DNA of 64,000 nt from Trichoplusia ni (Eukaryota; Arthropoda; Insecta; Lepidoptera; Noctuidae), in NCBI RefSeq assembly GCF_003590095.1, contig NC_039489.1, forward strand, positions 6,470,407 through 6,534,406, given 5' to 3'. Each line of letters opens with the position of its first letter. The stretch's first letter is position 1. Position numbers and translations under genes: made by a program. Under the pieces are notes generated by a model. It saw only the letters and a program-made list of their open reading frames with translations. It had not been told where the DNA came from and did not search any database. Positions 27,591 through 38,930 of the stretch are shown here, piece after piece.

Positions 27591-27652
27591 CATCATCATC
27601 AGCGGCCTAGCCTTTTCCCAACTATGTTGGGGTCGGCTTCCAGTCTAACCGG
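27591..27652 (-). mobile_element. 3' end of the 5S-derived SINE (minus strand)
   Basis: It reads catcatcatcagcggcctag then 'ccttttcccaactatgttgg', the reverse complement of the SINE tail, with a (GAT)n tail on the minus strand. Confidence 0.75.
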
Positions 27653-28158
27653 ACTTTACCGAAATTACGTAAATATTTCTCTCCTATTTCTTTTCCACCA
27701 AAATTCCCATAATTCTTACAGCAAAATATAAAAATGACCAAACATCGTATCTGATCATAAATCAGTGAACGAAAATGTTATTCAGAATCTGATGTAATAG
27801 ATGTCAGACCGATTACGACACCATAAATCATAAAACTTGCAATTAACAGTGGCAGAAAACATTTTGTGAAAAATAATGGATACAATTTTCTCATGGGGAA
27901 AATCAAAACGATTTCTATCCAATAAGCAGCTAACGTTGATAAATTAAGAAGACAGAAAATGTTTACAAGAATATTAAAAGAACTAGCCGTTACTTGCGGC
28001 TTCGCGAGGCTGCATGTTAGGTAGCTAGAAAAGCATTATCCACCTTGTAGTCGGATAGAAGCTTATGTTGATCTAAGATATTAGCTACCTCCATATCTAA
28101 TCTCATTGAAGTAAAAAAAATATTTTCCTACTGCAAATTAGAACTGTCTAGCTATCAC

Positions 28159-28501
28159 GAGGAGCTCGTGGCTAAGCTATAACCGCATAAGTGATTCGAT
28201 CACAGGTTAAGCTATGCTTGACGCGGTTGGTCCGTGGATGGGTGACCATCTTTGTCAAAACGAGTTCCTCCGTGTTTCGGAAGGCACGTTAAATTGTGGG
28301 TCCCGGCTGTTATTCCTACTTCTATGATAGTCGTTACAGGTAGTCAGAAGCATAAAAAGTCTGACAACCAGTCTAATTGGGTTGAGGAGGTCACTGAGGT
28401 CAGATAGGCAGTCGCTCCTTGTAAAACACTGGTACTCAGCTGAAACCGGTTAGACTGGAAGCCGACCAAAACATAGTTGGGAAAAGGCTAGGCCGATGAT
28501 G
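28159..28501 (+). mobile_element. 5S-rRNA-derived SINE nested in another repeat
   Basis: Target duplication AGCTATCAC at 28150-28158 and 28502-28510; 5S-like GATGGGTGACC at 28237-28247. Joining its flanks restores the repeat 'gtctagctatcac|cgttcatgagat', so it inserted after that repeat was in place. Confidence 0.85.
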
Positions 28502-29242
28502 AGCTATCACCGTTCATGAGATTACTTCGACTTGGTGACAGACTTAAACACAGACGGATAGAGGGATACACAGCTTAGCCTTATTACTGACGAAATCCTA
28601 TTAAAGATTTCGTTATAACCCCTTTGATATGGGACCTTAAAAAACCTTGGGAATATCCTGATCTATTCATCTAATTATTTTATGAAAGTAGGTGTGTATC
28701 CTCTCAGAGACACAAGGATTAAATTCTTTCATGCGGGAGTCGTTAAAAGAAAAACAAAAAACAGTTACATGAAAGACTAGTAAAAAAAGCAGAAAATATA
28801 TATTTTCCCAGAACTTAGAAACAAATTAATTTAATATCCAGTTCAAAACAGACTGGTGCGGGATCGATGCCTACATGTTAGGCCTATGTAACCCAAATCC
28901 ATGCATTTTGTGAAATGGACCCGACCGGACGTGTAACTTGCTTCAATCACAGAGCACACTCTCGAGAGCTGTATTTACACTGTATGTAGAGCAGCGGGTT
29001 TCCATTTGTACGTGTGACGTCAAAATACTGAATCGTTAAGGGAGGTATGTTGCGAAATTCGGGATATGACTGGTTTGGATTCGAGACGGTGTATAGTTTT
29101 ACCGGGGTCAGTAGAATAAGGTTGAATCTTTGTCTGTCATCGGATTGTATGCTTAGTGTATTAAATATAATTATAAGGAAACTGATAAATATACTTATCA
29201 ATGTCAAGAAGACGGAGAACAAAGGATTGCTCTCATCTCTAA

Positions 29243-29290
29243 GCTCCGGTATAGCAGTCAGGGCCACTAACCACTAGGCCAACAGGCCCG
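29243..29290 (-). mobile_element. tRNA-SINE head fragment (minus strand)
   Basis: On the minus strand: 'gggcctgttggcctagtggt' then 'tagtggccctgactgctata', the A-box half of the same SINE type. The 106-codon minus-strand ORF overlapping it is part of repetitive sequence. Confidence 0.6.
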
Positions 29291-29395
29291 TATAAAAAAA
29301 GAACCGTTTTTAAATTAATAATTATACTGCGTAATTATAATGCGTTTTAAAGTTATAATTATGCTGTGTAAACTTAACTAAATTGCGACTCGTCC

Positions 29396-29752
29396 ACAGA
29401 CAAACCGATAAACCGGTTGTGTGGAGCACTACATATTGTAATTGCATATTTAACAAATAAAAATAAATAAATAAAAATAACTTTATTTATAAAAGAATAA
29501 GGAAATACTTCAAAAGCTTTACTCATGTTTATTCAATAGATATTCATCATGAGCTGACTCCTGACTCAAACTGATTGACCTTAATGTTTGACTCAACACC
29601 ACTGCGTTACGTCTGTTCATCATTCGCGTCAGCTCGGATTCAAAACTAGTCCGGCGATCCCTCTATACTATACTACTATGTAGTGATTTATTGCACAATT
29701 ACATAATATCTTTAACATAGTTCCCACAAAACCGGTTTATCGGTTTGTCTGT
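29396..29752. mobile_element. Possible MITE with 29-bp terminal inverted repeats
   Basis: 29396-29424 and 29724-29752 are reverse complements with one mismatch (core aaaccgataaaccggtt). The 357-bp unit has no ORF of note and carries an A/T-rich (TAAA)n run at 29454-29480. I saw no clear target duplication, so the superfamily is open. Confidence 0.55.
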
Positions 29753-31723
29753 CTGTCTAGTAAATCTTTGCATCATTTAGGCAAGAATAAGAGATGTAAT
29801 GTTTAATCCAAACTCGTATCCAAGAGCAACGAGAACACACCACTTCCCGTGCAGTGCCGAGTCAACATAATGGATGAGCATTGCATTTGGCGAACGCCCA
29901 AATTTACTGCTAGATACAGTATGTACCAGTATATTATGTACCTGTCTAATGTTCCGTACTGTTTCATGTTTGTATACCGATATGTTTGGGTAATAACCCA
30001 AACAATGATAAAGATGGATGAAGTTCTGATACTAAGGGAGACTTTTTTGCGTGGAAAAAAAATGAGGATTTTTGCAGGTCTGTGAATGATGCTTCGAAAA
30101 CTTTATTTAGATGTGTAGATATGTAGACTATACTCAGAAATGGGAGATTTTAGGCTAGAATGATGTTCTTTTACTTTTGAAATTAAATTTGAAAGGTAAA
30201 GGAAACGTATATGACGTAACTGTCTATGATGCTGATAGTAAGAAATATAAAGTCATATGTATTATTAAAACAGCTAAAGCATTAACATATAGGCATCATT
30301 GTAATAGCTCAAGAGTAGAAAATATTAAAGAAAAATATTTATATTCACACACGATGATGACCTACTAAACTGATAAGAGCGAAAGGTAGTTTAATGTTGA
30401 TGACGTAACACTCTCCAAATTAAAAGTTTTTATCTTATTTGATGAAGCGAAAAGACTTCTAGGAATCAAAAATTACAACGTTATTTGAAGAAAATCTTAC
30501 TCTGCAGAAATTCCCATTACCCAAATAGTGTTGCGCTTGACCGAAGCCCCGAATTTTGGGCTTATTCCGTTTTGGTATCGTTTTCATTACGTCATAGTTT
30601 GAAATGTCATGATTTTTAAGGTTACAATTGGATATGATAGTCTCTAATATGAGTTTCTCTCGTGTCCAACCCACATAAATAAAACTTACATTGATTTAGT
30701 ATTTACACAAATAAACAAAAAAAAATAGTCAGTAGTACTAGTTAGTAACCCATTCTTTAAACCATAATCGATCTAAATCTTACATTCTAATACAAAATTC
30801 GAATTCTACTTTGTGCATACGATTCAAAACAATAGCGTTGTCAATGTTTCTGACAACGACACGTTTCAATGAACAAAGTGAATGGAAAAATAAGAAAAGA
30901 ACATGCAACTATAGGATTTTGAAGCAAGGAAAGAGAGCTTATACTTCTAGCTTAGGGATAACCCTCTATGAAAGCAAATATGCTCATTTTTACATCACTA
31001 CAGTAAAAGTTTAAATCGATTGGCATTTAGCTATAGGGTGTATACGTTACCGTTCATTTGTGTAAATTAGAGTGTAGATTAAATAATCAATTCTGCAGAT
31101 AATTTGTCTAAGACAGTTACTTAATACAGTTCCATTATAGCCAAATTAACACGTCCTTCGTTTTTGAAAAACTGATCGGCAAATAATAAGTAAAACACCT
31201 TTCAAGCGCTGTTGTACCTTTTAAATATTTAGATCAACAAAAGCCTTCTAAATTAAAAAATAGGTCTTTCCGATAACGCTGCACGTTCACAATTACCTGT
31301 TTCTATTTATACCGGCATTATTAAAACAGATATCAATTTCACAAACGCAATGGTCATAGTTTTGTATTAGAACCAAATTATAGGCCGGTCTCATCTGCAT
31401 TTAATACATTAAATTCATAGAAACTAACAACGTTGTACAAACACGCAACAGAGATTAATTAGGGCACAGGATAGCAATATTTCATCATTAATAAACATGG
31501 ACATTTATGCCAAACCGATAATATTGTGCCCGATACGTATAGCTTGGCAATATGAGCGTTGGCAAGCTGTATGTTAGCAATTTGGTGTGTGAGTAAACTG
31601 TACAGCATGTAGTACATATTTCTCGTTAACAGTATAACGGGGTGTATAGATGCATTTTTTGGGGTGAATAGAAACCCAGTTTTTTTTTAATACGTGGACG
31701 TTTTACGAGACAAAATAGAATAA
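29753..31723. other. No gene recognised
   Basis: Short ORFs only (for example 30177-30368 +, Lys/Asn-rich, from AT-rich DNA). No splice-site-supported exon. Confidence 0.5.
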
Positions 31724-31979
31724 TCTATATACTAATATATAAAGCTGAAGAGTTTGTTTGTTTGTTTGATCGCGCTAGTCTCAGAAACTACGGGTTCAAA
31801 TTGAAAAAATATTTTTGTGTTGAATAGACCATTTATCGAGGAAGGTTTTAGGCTACATACCATCACGCTGAGACTAATAGGAGCGAAGATACAATGGAAA
31901 ATGTGGAAAAAAACAGGGCAAGTATAAATCATAACTTATATCTTCTAACCACGCGGACGAAGTCGCGGGCAACAGCTAG
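31724..31979 (+). mobile_element. Non-autonomous Helitron-like element
   Basis: It starts TC (TCTATATACTAATATATAAAG) after an A, ends CTAG before a T, and has a short hairpin just before the end (CGCGGAC-gaa-GTCGCG with one bulge, then gggcaacag). TC start, CTRR end, a 3' subterminal hairpin and A/T insertion without target duplication are Helitron hallmarks. The body has a (GTTT)n run and 'catcacgctgagactaatag'. No Rep/helicase ORF. Confidence 0.7.
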
Positions 31980-31984
31980 TTCTT

Positions 31985-32110
31985 TATAATTATAATACTT
32001 TCTATGTACTTCTACATTCGCAGTGATGCTTGAAGAGATTTCTTAAGGAAGTAAGTAGTACCTTTGTTCATCTCTTTCAGTTTCTTACGTTTTTCTAAAT
32101 TGTTAAATAA
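31985..32110 (+). mobile_element. Solo 3' UTR of the same CR1/Jockey-like LINE
   Basis: 'gagatttcttaaggaagtaa' then 'gtagtacctttgttcatctc' parallels the 3' UTR at 26636-26690 ('gagatttctcaaagaaataa'). It directly follows the Helitron-like element. Confidence 0.6.
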
Positions 32111-32194
32111 CAAAATCTATACATATAATAAAATTGTAGAAAAGTGAAAACTGTACATTGAATATTTTTTTTAAAGAATAATTGCAGGGTGGTC

Positions 32195-32660
32195 TACAAA
32201 CGATTCCGATGCCGAAAATATGATTTTTAGAATTTTTGTCTGTTTGTCTGTTTGTCTGTTTGTCTGTATGTATGTCCGGAAAGATCTCGGAAAGTACTGG
32301 ATAGATTTGATTCGAATTTTCAGAGAATATCAACAAGAGGTCCGGTCAACATACTTTTTACTTATTATCTCGCTTTTCCTTACAGGGGGTGAGCAGGAGC
32401 CTTTTATATCTATCAACAAATATCAAATTATCTCATAAACTACTTAACAGATTTCATTCAAATTTGGCATGCACATTGTCGGACGCTTGATTCAACATAT
32501 ATATAAAAACCATAACGCTACTATGCGGGGGTCATGAGCAGTAAAGTTTTAAATTTTTGGCCCCACCCGTAACATTGTGTAATATAATTATGAGGTGTAT
32601 TTTCACCCGATTTGGTAGTGGGTAGTACGGTCATCAATTTACACAAAAAAACATCACGCT
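32195..32660 (+). repeat. Dispersed repeat with (TTTGTCTG)n
   Basis: A TTTGTCTG run (32235-32266) opens a stretch with 'aagatctcggaaagtactgg', 'ttcattcaaatttggcatgc' and 'tgcgggggtcatgagcagta'. The style is that of an old lepidopteran interspersed repeat; family unknown. Confidence 0.45.
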
Positions 32661-35600
32661 ATTTATCTAAGACTTTTGGCAGAGCAATAATATATTTTTT
32701 CAAAAATTAATCATTTTCACAAAATTAGTCATTTTATTCTCTTTCAAGTCTATTATAGGCCTACCGCGACTAAATCACAAGTAAAATAAAAGAAATATAA
32801 ACTATTCATACTTTTTTTATGCAATTGTTACTTTGAAATGCATTCTTGAAACATTGGAACTTAAATTATTTTTATTTTTATTGATGTACTAAAATTACTC
32901 AAGTTCAAACGTGAAATGCTGTAATACTGATTTTGTATTTATTTACGATAGGTATACTTTTAACTTTTACTTTTACCTATATGTTTAACTCAGTGATGTT
33001 GGCGATGCTACTTCAAGATCAAAACATTCGTATTCACGCTCAACCCAAACTCGCATGTAGGTCACATTGATCTCATCTATACCTGTGCATAACAATAAAT
33101 TAATGAACAACATAGTTATTACCTTGGTTCATCTGTAACAACTAGCAACAAAAATAGGAACTCATTGCCTTTCAAAAAATGAAATCATGTTTTCTTAAAT
33201 TTGCAACATTACATGTGCCAAAAGAATTCGGGATAAAAAAACCTACAAAATGAAGAATTTGCAAAAAAAAACCTGCATATGGAATATGAAAGATATATAG
33301 ATCTATAAGACTAAAGCTATCATTGAATAAGACGGTACGCTAGACGGTTTTTGACATGTGTATCTATTGAATTTCGTTAATTATATCAAAAACACACAGA
33401 CATCAATAGAACAATGTCTACTGATAGGTATCTGGGTTTTTTCAATGTCTTGGGGAGTTTATCAGTTTACTATATCCGCCATTATAGAGACCGTACACAT
33501 GGTTCTTCCAAATATTCATTCCTATTCGTCATACACTGTCTGGAAAATACTTTTGGCTGTCGGTATCGGCAGTCTTCGTGCGGTCAGCGTAACTTCATCA
33601 CCAACCTCATGGAATAAACCAGACAAGTGAGGGGCTAAATAAGCTGAAAAGTTGAAGCTTGGTTAGTGTTTAGCAATTCCAACAATTTTTTATATAATTT
33701 ATGACACTCATTTTTACAGATCGTTCGAAAGACAACCTCTCAATATCTAGAAAGGCTAGGGATATTATACTTGCATAAACTGCTAACCTTCTTTTTTCCG
33801 TATAGATCTTTATTTTAATTCCATTTATGCAAAAGGGATGTCGGTAATGCACATCAATGATCGTCGGGTAGGTTAACGAATAAAATACGTAATTTCTCTT
33901 CGTAAATCGGTACAGTAAATGGAACTCATGCATGAAGTCACTTTTATGTTTATGTTTTGCTTAGTCCTAACATTCCACATCTCCTATTCTTCAGAATTTT
34001 GTCCCTGTCAATTTCAAAAAATGCGTGACTGATATTTTTATATTATCACGCTATTTATTTATCATGCTATTTAAAGGCAAGTCATGATCAGAACACCAGG
34101 GGGCCAAGATAACACGTGTAACAACTTTTCTATTTTGTAAATATTCCTCATGTTTGTTTGGAAGATCAGTAGAAATTACAACGGTCTGACTATCGCCGTT
34201 CCTGAGATGCAGCCAGGTGACAGACGAATAGACAACGGGGCCTCAGTAATATGGTTCCGGTTTACCTCTTTGGTTACAGAACATAAAAATTGAATGATAC
34301 CTCAACTGTCATAATCCGTCCAGCCATTTGTGGTGTAGGGCGGGACAAAGTACAGACGTGCTCGAAAATCATAACCCACCCTTCTACAGCTGTTGGGTAA
34401 ATAAGATAAAATTAAGAAATGGAAATTCCTCGAAAGTAACAAATTTTTAGCAGAAGCGCTAAGACTGATTTATAATCTAGCTTGACAATCTGAATTCCAA
34501 ATCCATTTTTTCTACCACCAATGTTATCATCGAACGAAACTAAGAACTCGCTTGATTAAGTCTTCAATATTCTATTTCTGTTATTCTTTCCTACTTACAG
34601 CCTCATTTTTTTAAAACTCGATTATTTCAAACATGTCTGAGAAAACTCGCATATAATTCACTTTTAAAACAAAATAAACTAAATTATAATTGCTCAATAC
34701 GTTCGAAAGCAAAGTTATAAACCCCTCTTTTTGATAAATAAGAAAAAATCATTAAAAACGCTGTGAAATATTTGACACCAGGATAGTATCGTAAACGATG
34801 AAACGTGTTTGATTCAAACATCTGATATTAAAAAGTGTTTGGGGCTCTAGACTCATACAAATATAGAAATAAAAAAGCAAGCTTAAAATGTAAAAAAATA
34901 TAGGTTTTTAATATTGCGGTACAGCTTTGCGATGATCATTATTATTAAACTTCATTGTTTTCACATCTTGAAAATCACGCAGACAAAGTCGCGGGCAACA
35001 GCTAGTAAAGAATAATATGAAGATTCTCAAGCGTATAACATTTCACAATGGTGGCAGATATCGGTCTCTAACCCTTAACCCTCTCATAAACCTCAATTTA
35101 CCTGTTTAGTAAAAACTAATATTACCTACTTTTCTAATCTTAACCGCCTGTAATCTGCCTGACAGTCAGAACAAATTATCACTTGGCAATAATAGGGATG
35201 ATGACTGGGTATAAAAAGAAGAAATCTCATTAGTCCCTCAGTTAGATAATTGAAAAGTATGAGACAAGTATTTTTTCCTTTTTCAGGAAAACAAGAATTG
35301 ACAAAGATTAACTGCTTTAAAGTTTAGGAGAGGCTTGTGACGTAACGATATGGTAAGATTTATACTCAATCGTGACGTCACGGGTAAGTTTCATTCACTG
35401 TAATTTGGCCAATTTATGTTTGCGGGACAAATTAAAAAATATGTACCCATTATTATACAAAAAACTACAAGACGGACACTGCAAAAAAAAATTGTCATCA
35501 TCCCTACTTAAATACCCTTGTTATAATATTTGCACATTTGTCATGTTGTTACAATTTGTTGTTATTAAATAATCAAAAGCGCGTATATTACTCATATACC

Positions 35601-36221
35601 TAGTAAACACAATATGTGGAGTAAATCCCGGTATCAACAAAAGACGCGAGCCGATAAATAAACAAATGAGGAATATTATTGACCTATTATTATTTATTTT
35701 ACTTTATAAGATTAAGTACCAAAATGATAGGGGTCGATATTTGGTATAAATTACTAACTGCGCCCTACGGTTTTATTTGAGTTATCAGGTATTCGGGTTA
35801 AGAGATTTTGTTCTTACTGTATTTGGTTTTTAGGTCTACCTAAGGAACCCATTACTGAGGCTGTGCTGCCTGCATGTCCGACCTCCTGAGGATGTATCTT
35901 GTGAACTTTGATAGGTAGTTAGTCGAAATTTAGCAGGTTATGGGTGACCAACTTTTGTTTGATATAGATACGTTTTTATAAAGCCTCTTTGTGTGGAGCC
36001 CACAGTGTTACTAGTCCAGACCGCACATAAATGTTAACTTTGTTTTTTTTATTAAAATAATCCTGGTGACCTATCTGCTTAGAGTCTGTCCAAAAACCCC
36101 CTTTTCATGACCCCTAAGCAAAACTCATCAATTTATAGGAACTTCTCAAGGAGTATCCAAATGATGTATCACATAATATTGATCTCATAGCGCGATCTTA
36201 CCTATAAAACCTGTGCAATCT
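32661..36221. other. No gene recognised upstream of gloverin A
   Basis: Scattered family fragments at 34188, 34941 and 35868. Overlapping ORFs at 33358-33630 (90 and 67 codons, two frames) have no family resemblance. Confidence 0.5.
34941..35005 (+). mobile_element. Helitron-like 3' terminus
   Basis: 'cacgcagacaaagtcgcggg' then 'caacagctagt' is the terminal hairpin and CTAG end (35002-35005). Only a short body remains upstream. Confidence 0.55.
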
Positions 36222-36412
36222 AAACGGATAGCCGTGTGGTTGAGGTCACCACGCCAAACCGACTAAGCGGGTCGTGTCGCGGGTTCAATCCCCGCGTAGG
36301 ACAAGCGTTTGTGTCCACTTGAAGATTGGGGGGGGGGGGAGGAATAGGTGTCTTTGTCAGACCCGTTATTTTATGTCTGTAAGGATTCCTTAATGCGGGA
36401 GTCGTTTTTTTA
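36222..36412 (+). mobile_element. tRNA-derived SINE just upstream of gloverin A
   Basis: The 5' part is tRNA-like: an A-box-type stretch GCCGTGTGGTTGAGGT (36231-36246) and B box GGTTCAATCCC (36282-36292). The lepidopteran SINE signature 'taggacaagcgtttgtgt' follows, then a G10 run and the tail 'ggattccttaatgcgggag' with a T-run. It lies about 50 bp upstream of the AGATAA element of the gloverin A promoter. Confidence 0.8.
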
Positions 36413-36462
36413 AGTGACAAATATTGGCACGCAAACCAAAAACAAGTAAGTGCCGTCTAAAA

Positions 36463-36623
36463 AGATAATTTCACACGACTTTATCCTGTTACGTGTCATA
36501 TCTTGTCCATTTGTTTCTTAGGCCGGTAATCTTAATAATCCCCTTTTCTCTCGACGCAGGGTATTTACCGGGCCTCAACCAACTAGTATATAATATGGGT
36601 AAAAAGCTGTTTGGACACAGTTC
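36463..36623 (+). promoter_or_regulatory. Glv: Gloverin A promoter: GATA, Rel-like, TATA and initiator elements
   Basis: Seen in order: AGATAA (36463-36468); TTTATCCTGTTAC holding a reverse GATA core (36480-36492); AATAATCCCC, on the other strand GGGGATTATT, a Rel/kB-like site (36534-36543); GGGTATTTAC (36559-36568); TATATAATAT (36587-36596); CACAGTTC initiator (36616-36623). The same order and spacing recur ahead of gloverin B, which argues that the elements are functional. Insect antimicrobial genes are commonly driven by paired Rel (Relish/Dorsal) and GATA sites; that role here is inferred. Confidence 0.75.
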
Positions 36624-36659
36624 CTCAGAGTTCCTTGTGACGAAAGGAGTTCAGAATCG
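36617..36659 (+). other. Glv: Non-coding first exon of gloverin A (5' UTR)
   Basis: It runs from the predicted start in CACAGTTC (36616-36623), 30 nt after the TATA box start, to a GTATGTA donor at 36660. It joins exon 2 at 36942 (acceptor ttattccag), leaving 6 nt of 5' UTR before the ATG. The structure is supported because gloverin B has the same arrangement with the same initiator and donor. Confidence 0.75.
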
Positions 36660-36947
36660 GTATGTATTTAATATTTTACTATACATTTGGCACTTAAGTA
36701 GTGGGTCACTGACATCGAAGTCAAATATTTGTTTCTTCTAATAAAATTCATTTAATGGGTCATCTGTATTTGCTACGTTATTGAAAGACTTGCACATTCT
36801 TTGGTGTCAACGGTTGCATTTTATCCAAACTGAAAATTCTTAAAAATATACCTTAACCAGAAGATATTTCTTTAAAAAATGAGTTCTATATTGTTTGGTT
36901 TGTTGCTTGTAATAATATTAATATGTTATTATTTATTCCAGTTCACC

Positions 36948-38580
36948 ATGCAGTCGACCATTTTATTAATCTTTGCCGCTCTTGTAGCCTGCACCTACGC
37001 ACAGGTATCCTTGCCACCGGGTTACGCACAAAAGTGAGTTTATACTTATGACATACTTGAATAACTATGGCCAGCAAATGATTGCAATAGACTGAGTAGA
37101 TGATTGATACTCAATGAACTTGAACTGTAAAACAACTAATAAATAGTCATTGTTGGAAATCCTCACTGTTTTTTTCTTACAGATTTCTGTTCCGTTGCAG
37201 TCCAAAGACTTTATTTGCACATGTTTCCCTTGCATTTCAGCATTGTTCTGTTTATAAGGTTATAATTTACAGTTTCAGCCTCTCCAACCGAATACGTTAA
37301 AACCCTATGATTTGACGTGCATTAATCAGCACATCTACTGGATAGTTACTACCAAAACTACTTTTTTTCTTCTTTTGTTTTATCATTCTTTAAGTATGAC
37401 TTAAAATTCCATTTCGCAGGTATCCCCAATACAAGTACTCAAAGGTAGCTCGTCATCCACGAGACACGACGTGGGAACATAATGTTGGTAGAGGAAAGAT
37501 ATTCGGTACTCTTGGAAGCAATGACGACTCCGTCTTCGTAAGTATTTCTTATTTTTGTGTAGTAGATACCTGATCATTTACTTATCTAGTGTAAAGACCT
37601 ATGTTTGAGAAGATTTCGCATATTTAAAAGTCGACTTGGCTTGACTCAATAGTTGCAATATTATTTGCCTATAGGATAATAAAGATTTGAGTTCCTTTTT
37701 CTGTAAACGAAACCTCTCCAAGAATAGTTTAGCTAAATAAGAAACTTTGAAATCCATAATAATGCGGGATGCAGGAAGCATGTGGGAGCTTTAGTAGTCT
37801 ACCTCTCTACATTAAGAATATCACCTTTCAATTACCATTTCTATTCAATAGGGTAGAGGAGGCTACAAGCAAGACATTTTCAATGACCACCGGGGCAAGT
37901 TATCTGGCCAAGCTTATGGCTCAAGAGTGATAAACGACTATGGTGGCAGCAGTATACTTGGTGGCAAACTAGACTGGTCTAACGACAACGCAAGAGCAGC
38001 TCTGGATGTACATAAGGAAATTGGAAGGGGTAGTGGTGTAAGTATTGATAAGCTGTAAATCTATGTGAGAGATACCTCTTGTTAGTTTCTCATTGGTGAA
38101 AATTAGATTGAACATATTTTTGAATCGTATTCGTTCTTAGCGCTTACCGCTATGCTTACGCACGGGCTGGTTCCATGAAGCCCAGGACAGAGAATCGTGG
38201 AAAGATTTGGGGGAGGCCTTGCCTTGATTGCCGAGCAAAGGCCTCCCCCAAAAGTGGCTAGATAATAAAAATGATTGACGAAATTCAGATTTGCCAAAAT
38301 AATTAGAGCATTCTGCGGTGATGACGCAGTGCCTGACACTGATGCTAGAGTAACTTATTGACTACGTAAAGCAAAAATCCATACATTGTATCACCAAATC
38401 CTCTAAAAAAATGCAAACTCTTTTTAATATACCTCTTTGCTCCAGATGAAACTCTCCGGCGATGGTGTATGGAAGCTTGATCACAACACACGTTTAAGCG
38501 CTGGAGGAAACCTGCAGAAAAACTTTGGACATAACAGACCTGAATTCGGAATTCAAGGGAAAATTGAACATGATTTTTAA
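36948..38580 (+). CDS. Glv: Gloverin A, preproprotein of 174 aa (four coding exons)
   Basis: Gloverins are glycine-rich, secreted antibacterial proteins made by fat body and haemocytes of Lepidoptera and act on the Gram-negative outer membrane. Coding exons are 36948-37033, 37420-37537, 37852-38037 and 38446-38580. All introns are GT-AG, in phase 2, 0 and 0, and the joined frame is open to TAA. Residues 1-18 look like a signal peptide (MQSTILLIFAALVACTYA). Residues 19-43 form a pro-segment ending in RHPR, a furin-type R-x-x-R site. The mature protein would start DTTWEHNVGRGK and be 131 aa, the normal gloverin size. Family blocks seen are GKIFGTLGSNDD, GYKQDIFNDHRG, GGKLDW, GDGVWKLD and the terminal IEHDF. 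The start is the only ATG ahead of the signal peptide, 6 nt inside exon 2. Introns are short (about 310-410 nt); intron 4 carries a LINE scrap. Attacins share the glycine-rich style, but these blocks are gloverin. Confidence 0.96.
38130..38250 (+). mobile_element. RTE-like LINE 3'-end scrap in gloverin A intron 4, with hairpin
   Basis: The + strand reads WFHEAQDRESWKDLGEALP and then a stop, the C-terminal end typical of RTE-type LINE ORFs (compare 20681-20866). It then turns back on itself: TGGGGGAGGCCTT (38208-38220) pairs perfectly with AAGGCCTCCCCCA (38238-38250), so a second scrap in the opposite direction abuts the first. Confidence 0.65.
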
Positions 38581-38884
38581 GTTCAATATAAATGTTATTA
38601 ATCTTTAAGGCGCTCTTTTATTCTTTTCTGTCACAATACAATACCTTACAAAGAGAGAGTCTACTTAATTTTTTGAATTATAGAATTACAGTATTCCTAA
38701 TAATTGTTCCTCAAAGTTTAATTACAAATCTACCACAAAAGTTACTTTATAAAACACCTACAAAAATACATTGTAAGAAATATATTTACTTCTAGATAGG
38801 TATGTTAAGAAAAAAGAGAGTTATCTGACATATTTTTCGTGTAAGGTTAAAAGGAGGATTTATATGTAAATCACTGTAACTGTA

Positions 38885-38912
38885 AATAAATTGTTTTTAA
38901 AGTGTAAATAAA
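38885..38912 (+). terminator. Glv: Polyadenylation signals of gloverin A
   Basis: AATAAA occurs at 38885-38890 and again at 38907-38912, about 300 nt after the stop codon. No earlier AATAAA lies in the 3' UTR. A T-rich stretch (gactttttttt) follows at about 38931. Confidence 0.6.
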
Positions 38913-38930
38913 TATCGTTGTCGTAATGTC

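Larger units (their letters stand above)
26746..29242. other. Repeats only, no gene recognised
   Basis: Apart from the 5S-SINE at 28159 and its tail at 27591 (-), 'actagccgttacttgcggct' at about 27984 is a common lepidopteran repeat boundary. The 106-codon minus ORF (28947-29267) has no recognisable domain and runs into a SINE head. Confidence 0.5.

Noticed and set aside
28947..29267. 106-codon minus-strand ORF
   Set aside because: No domain recognised, overlaps a tRNA-SINE head and sits in repeat-like sequence; an overlapping ORF exists on the other strand.
33358..33630. Two overlapping ORFs (90 and 67 codons)
   Set aside because: Different frames of the same AT-rich stretch, with no supporting features.
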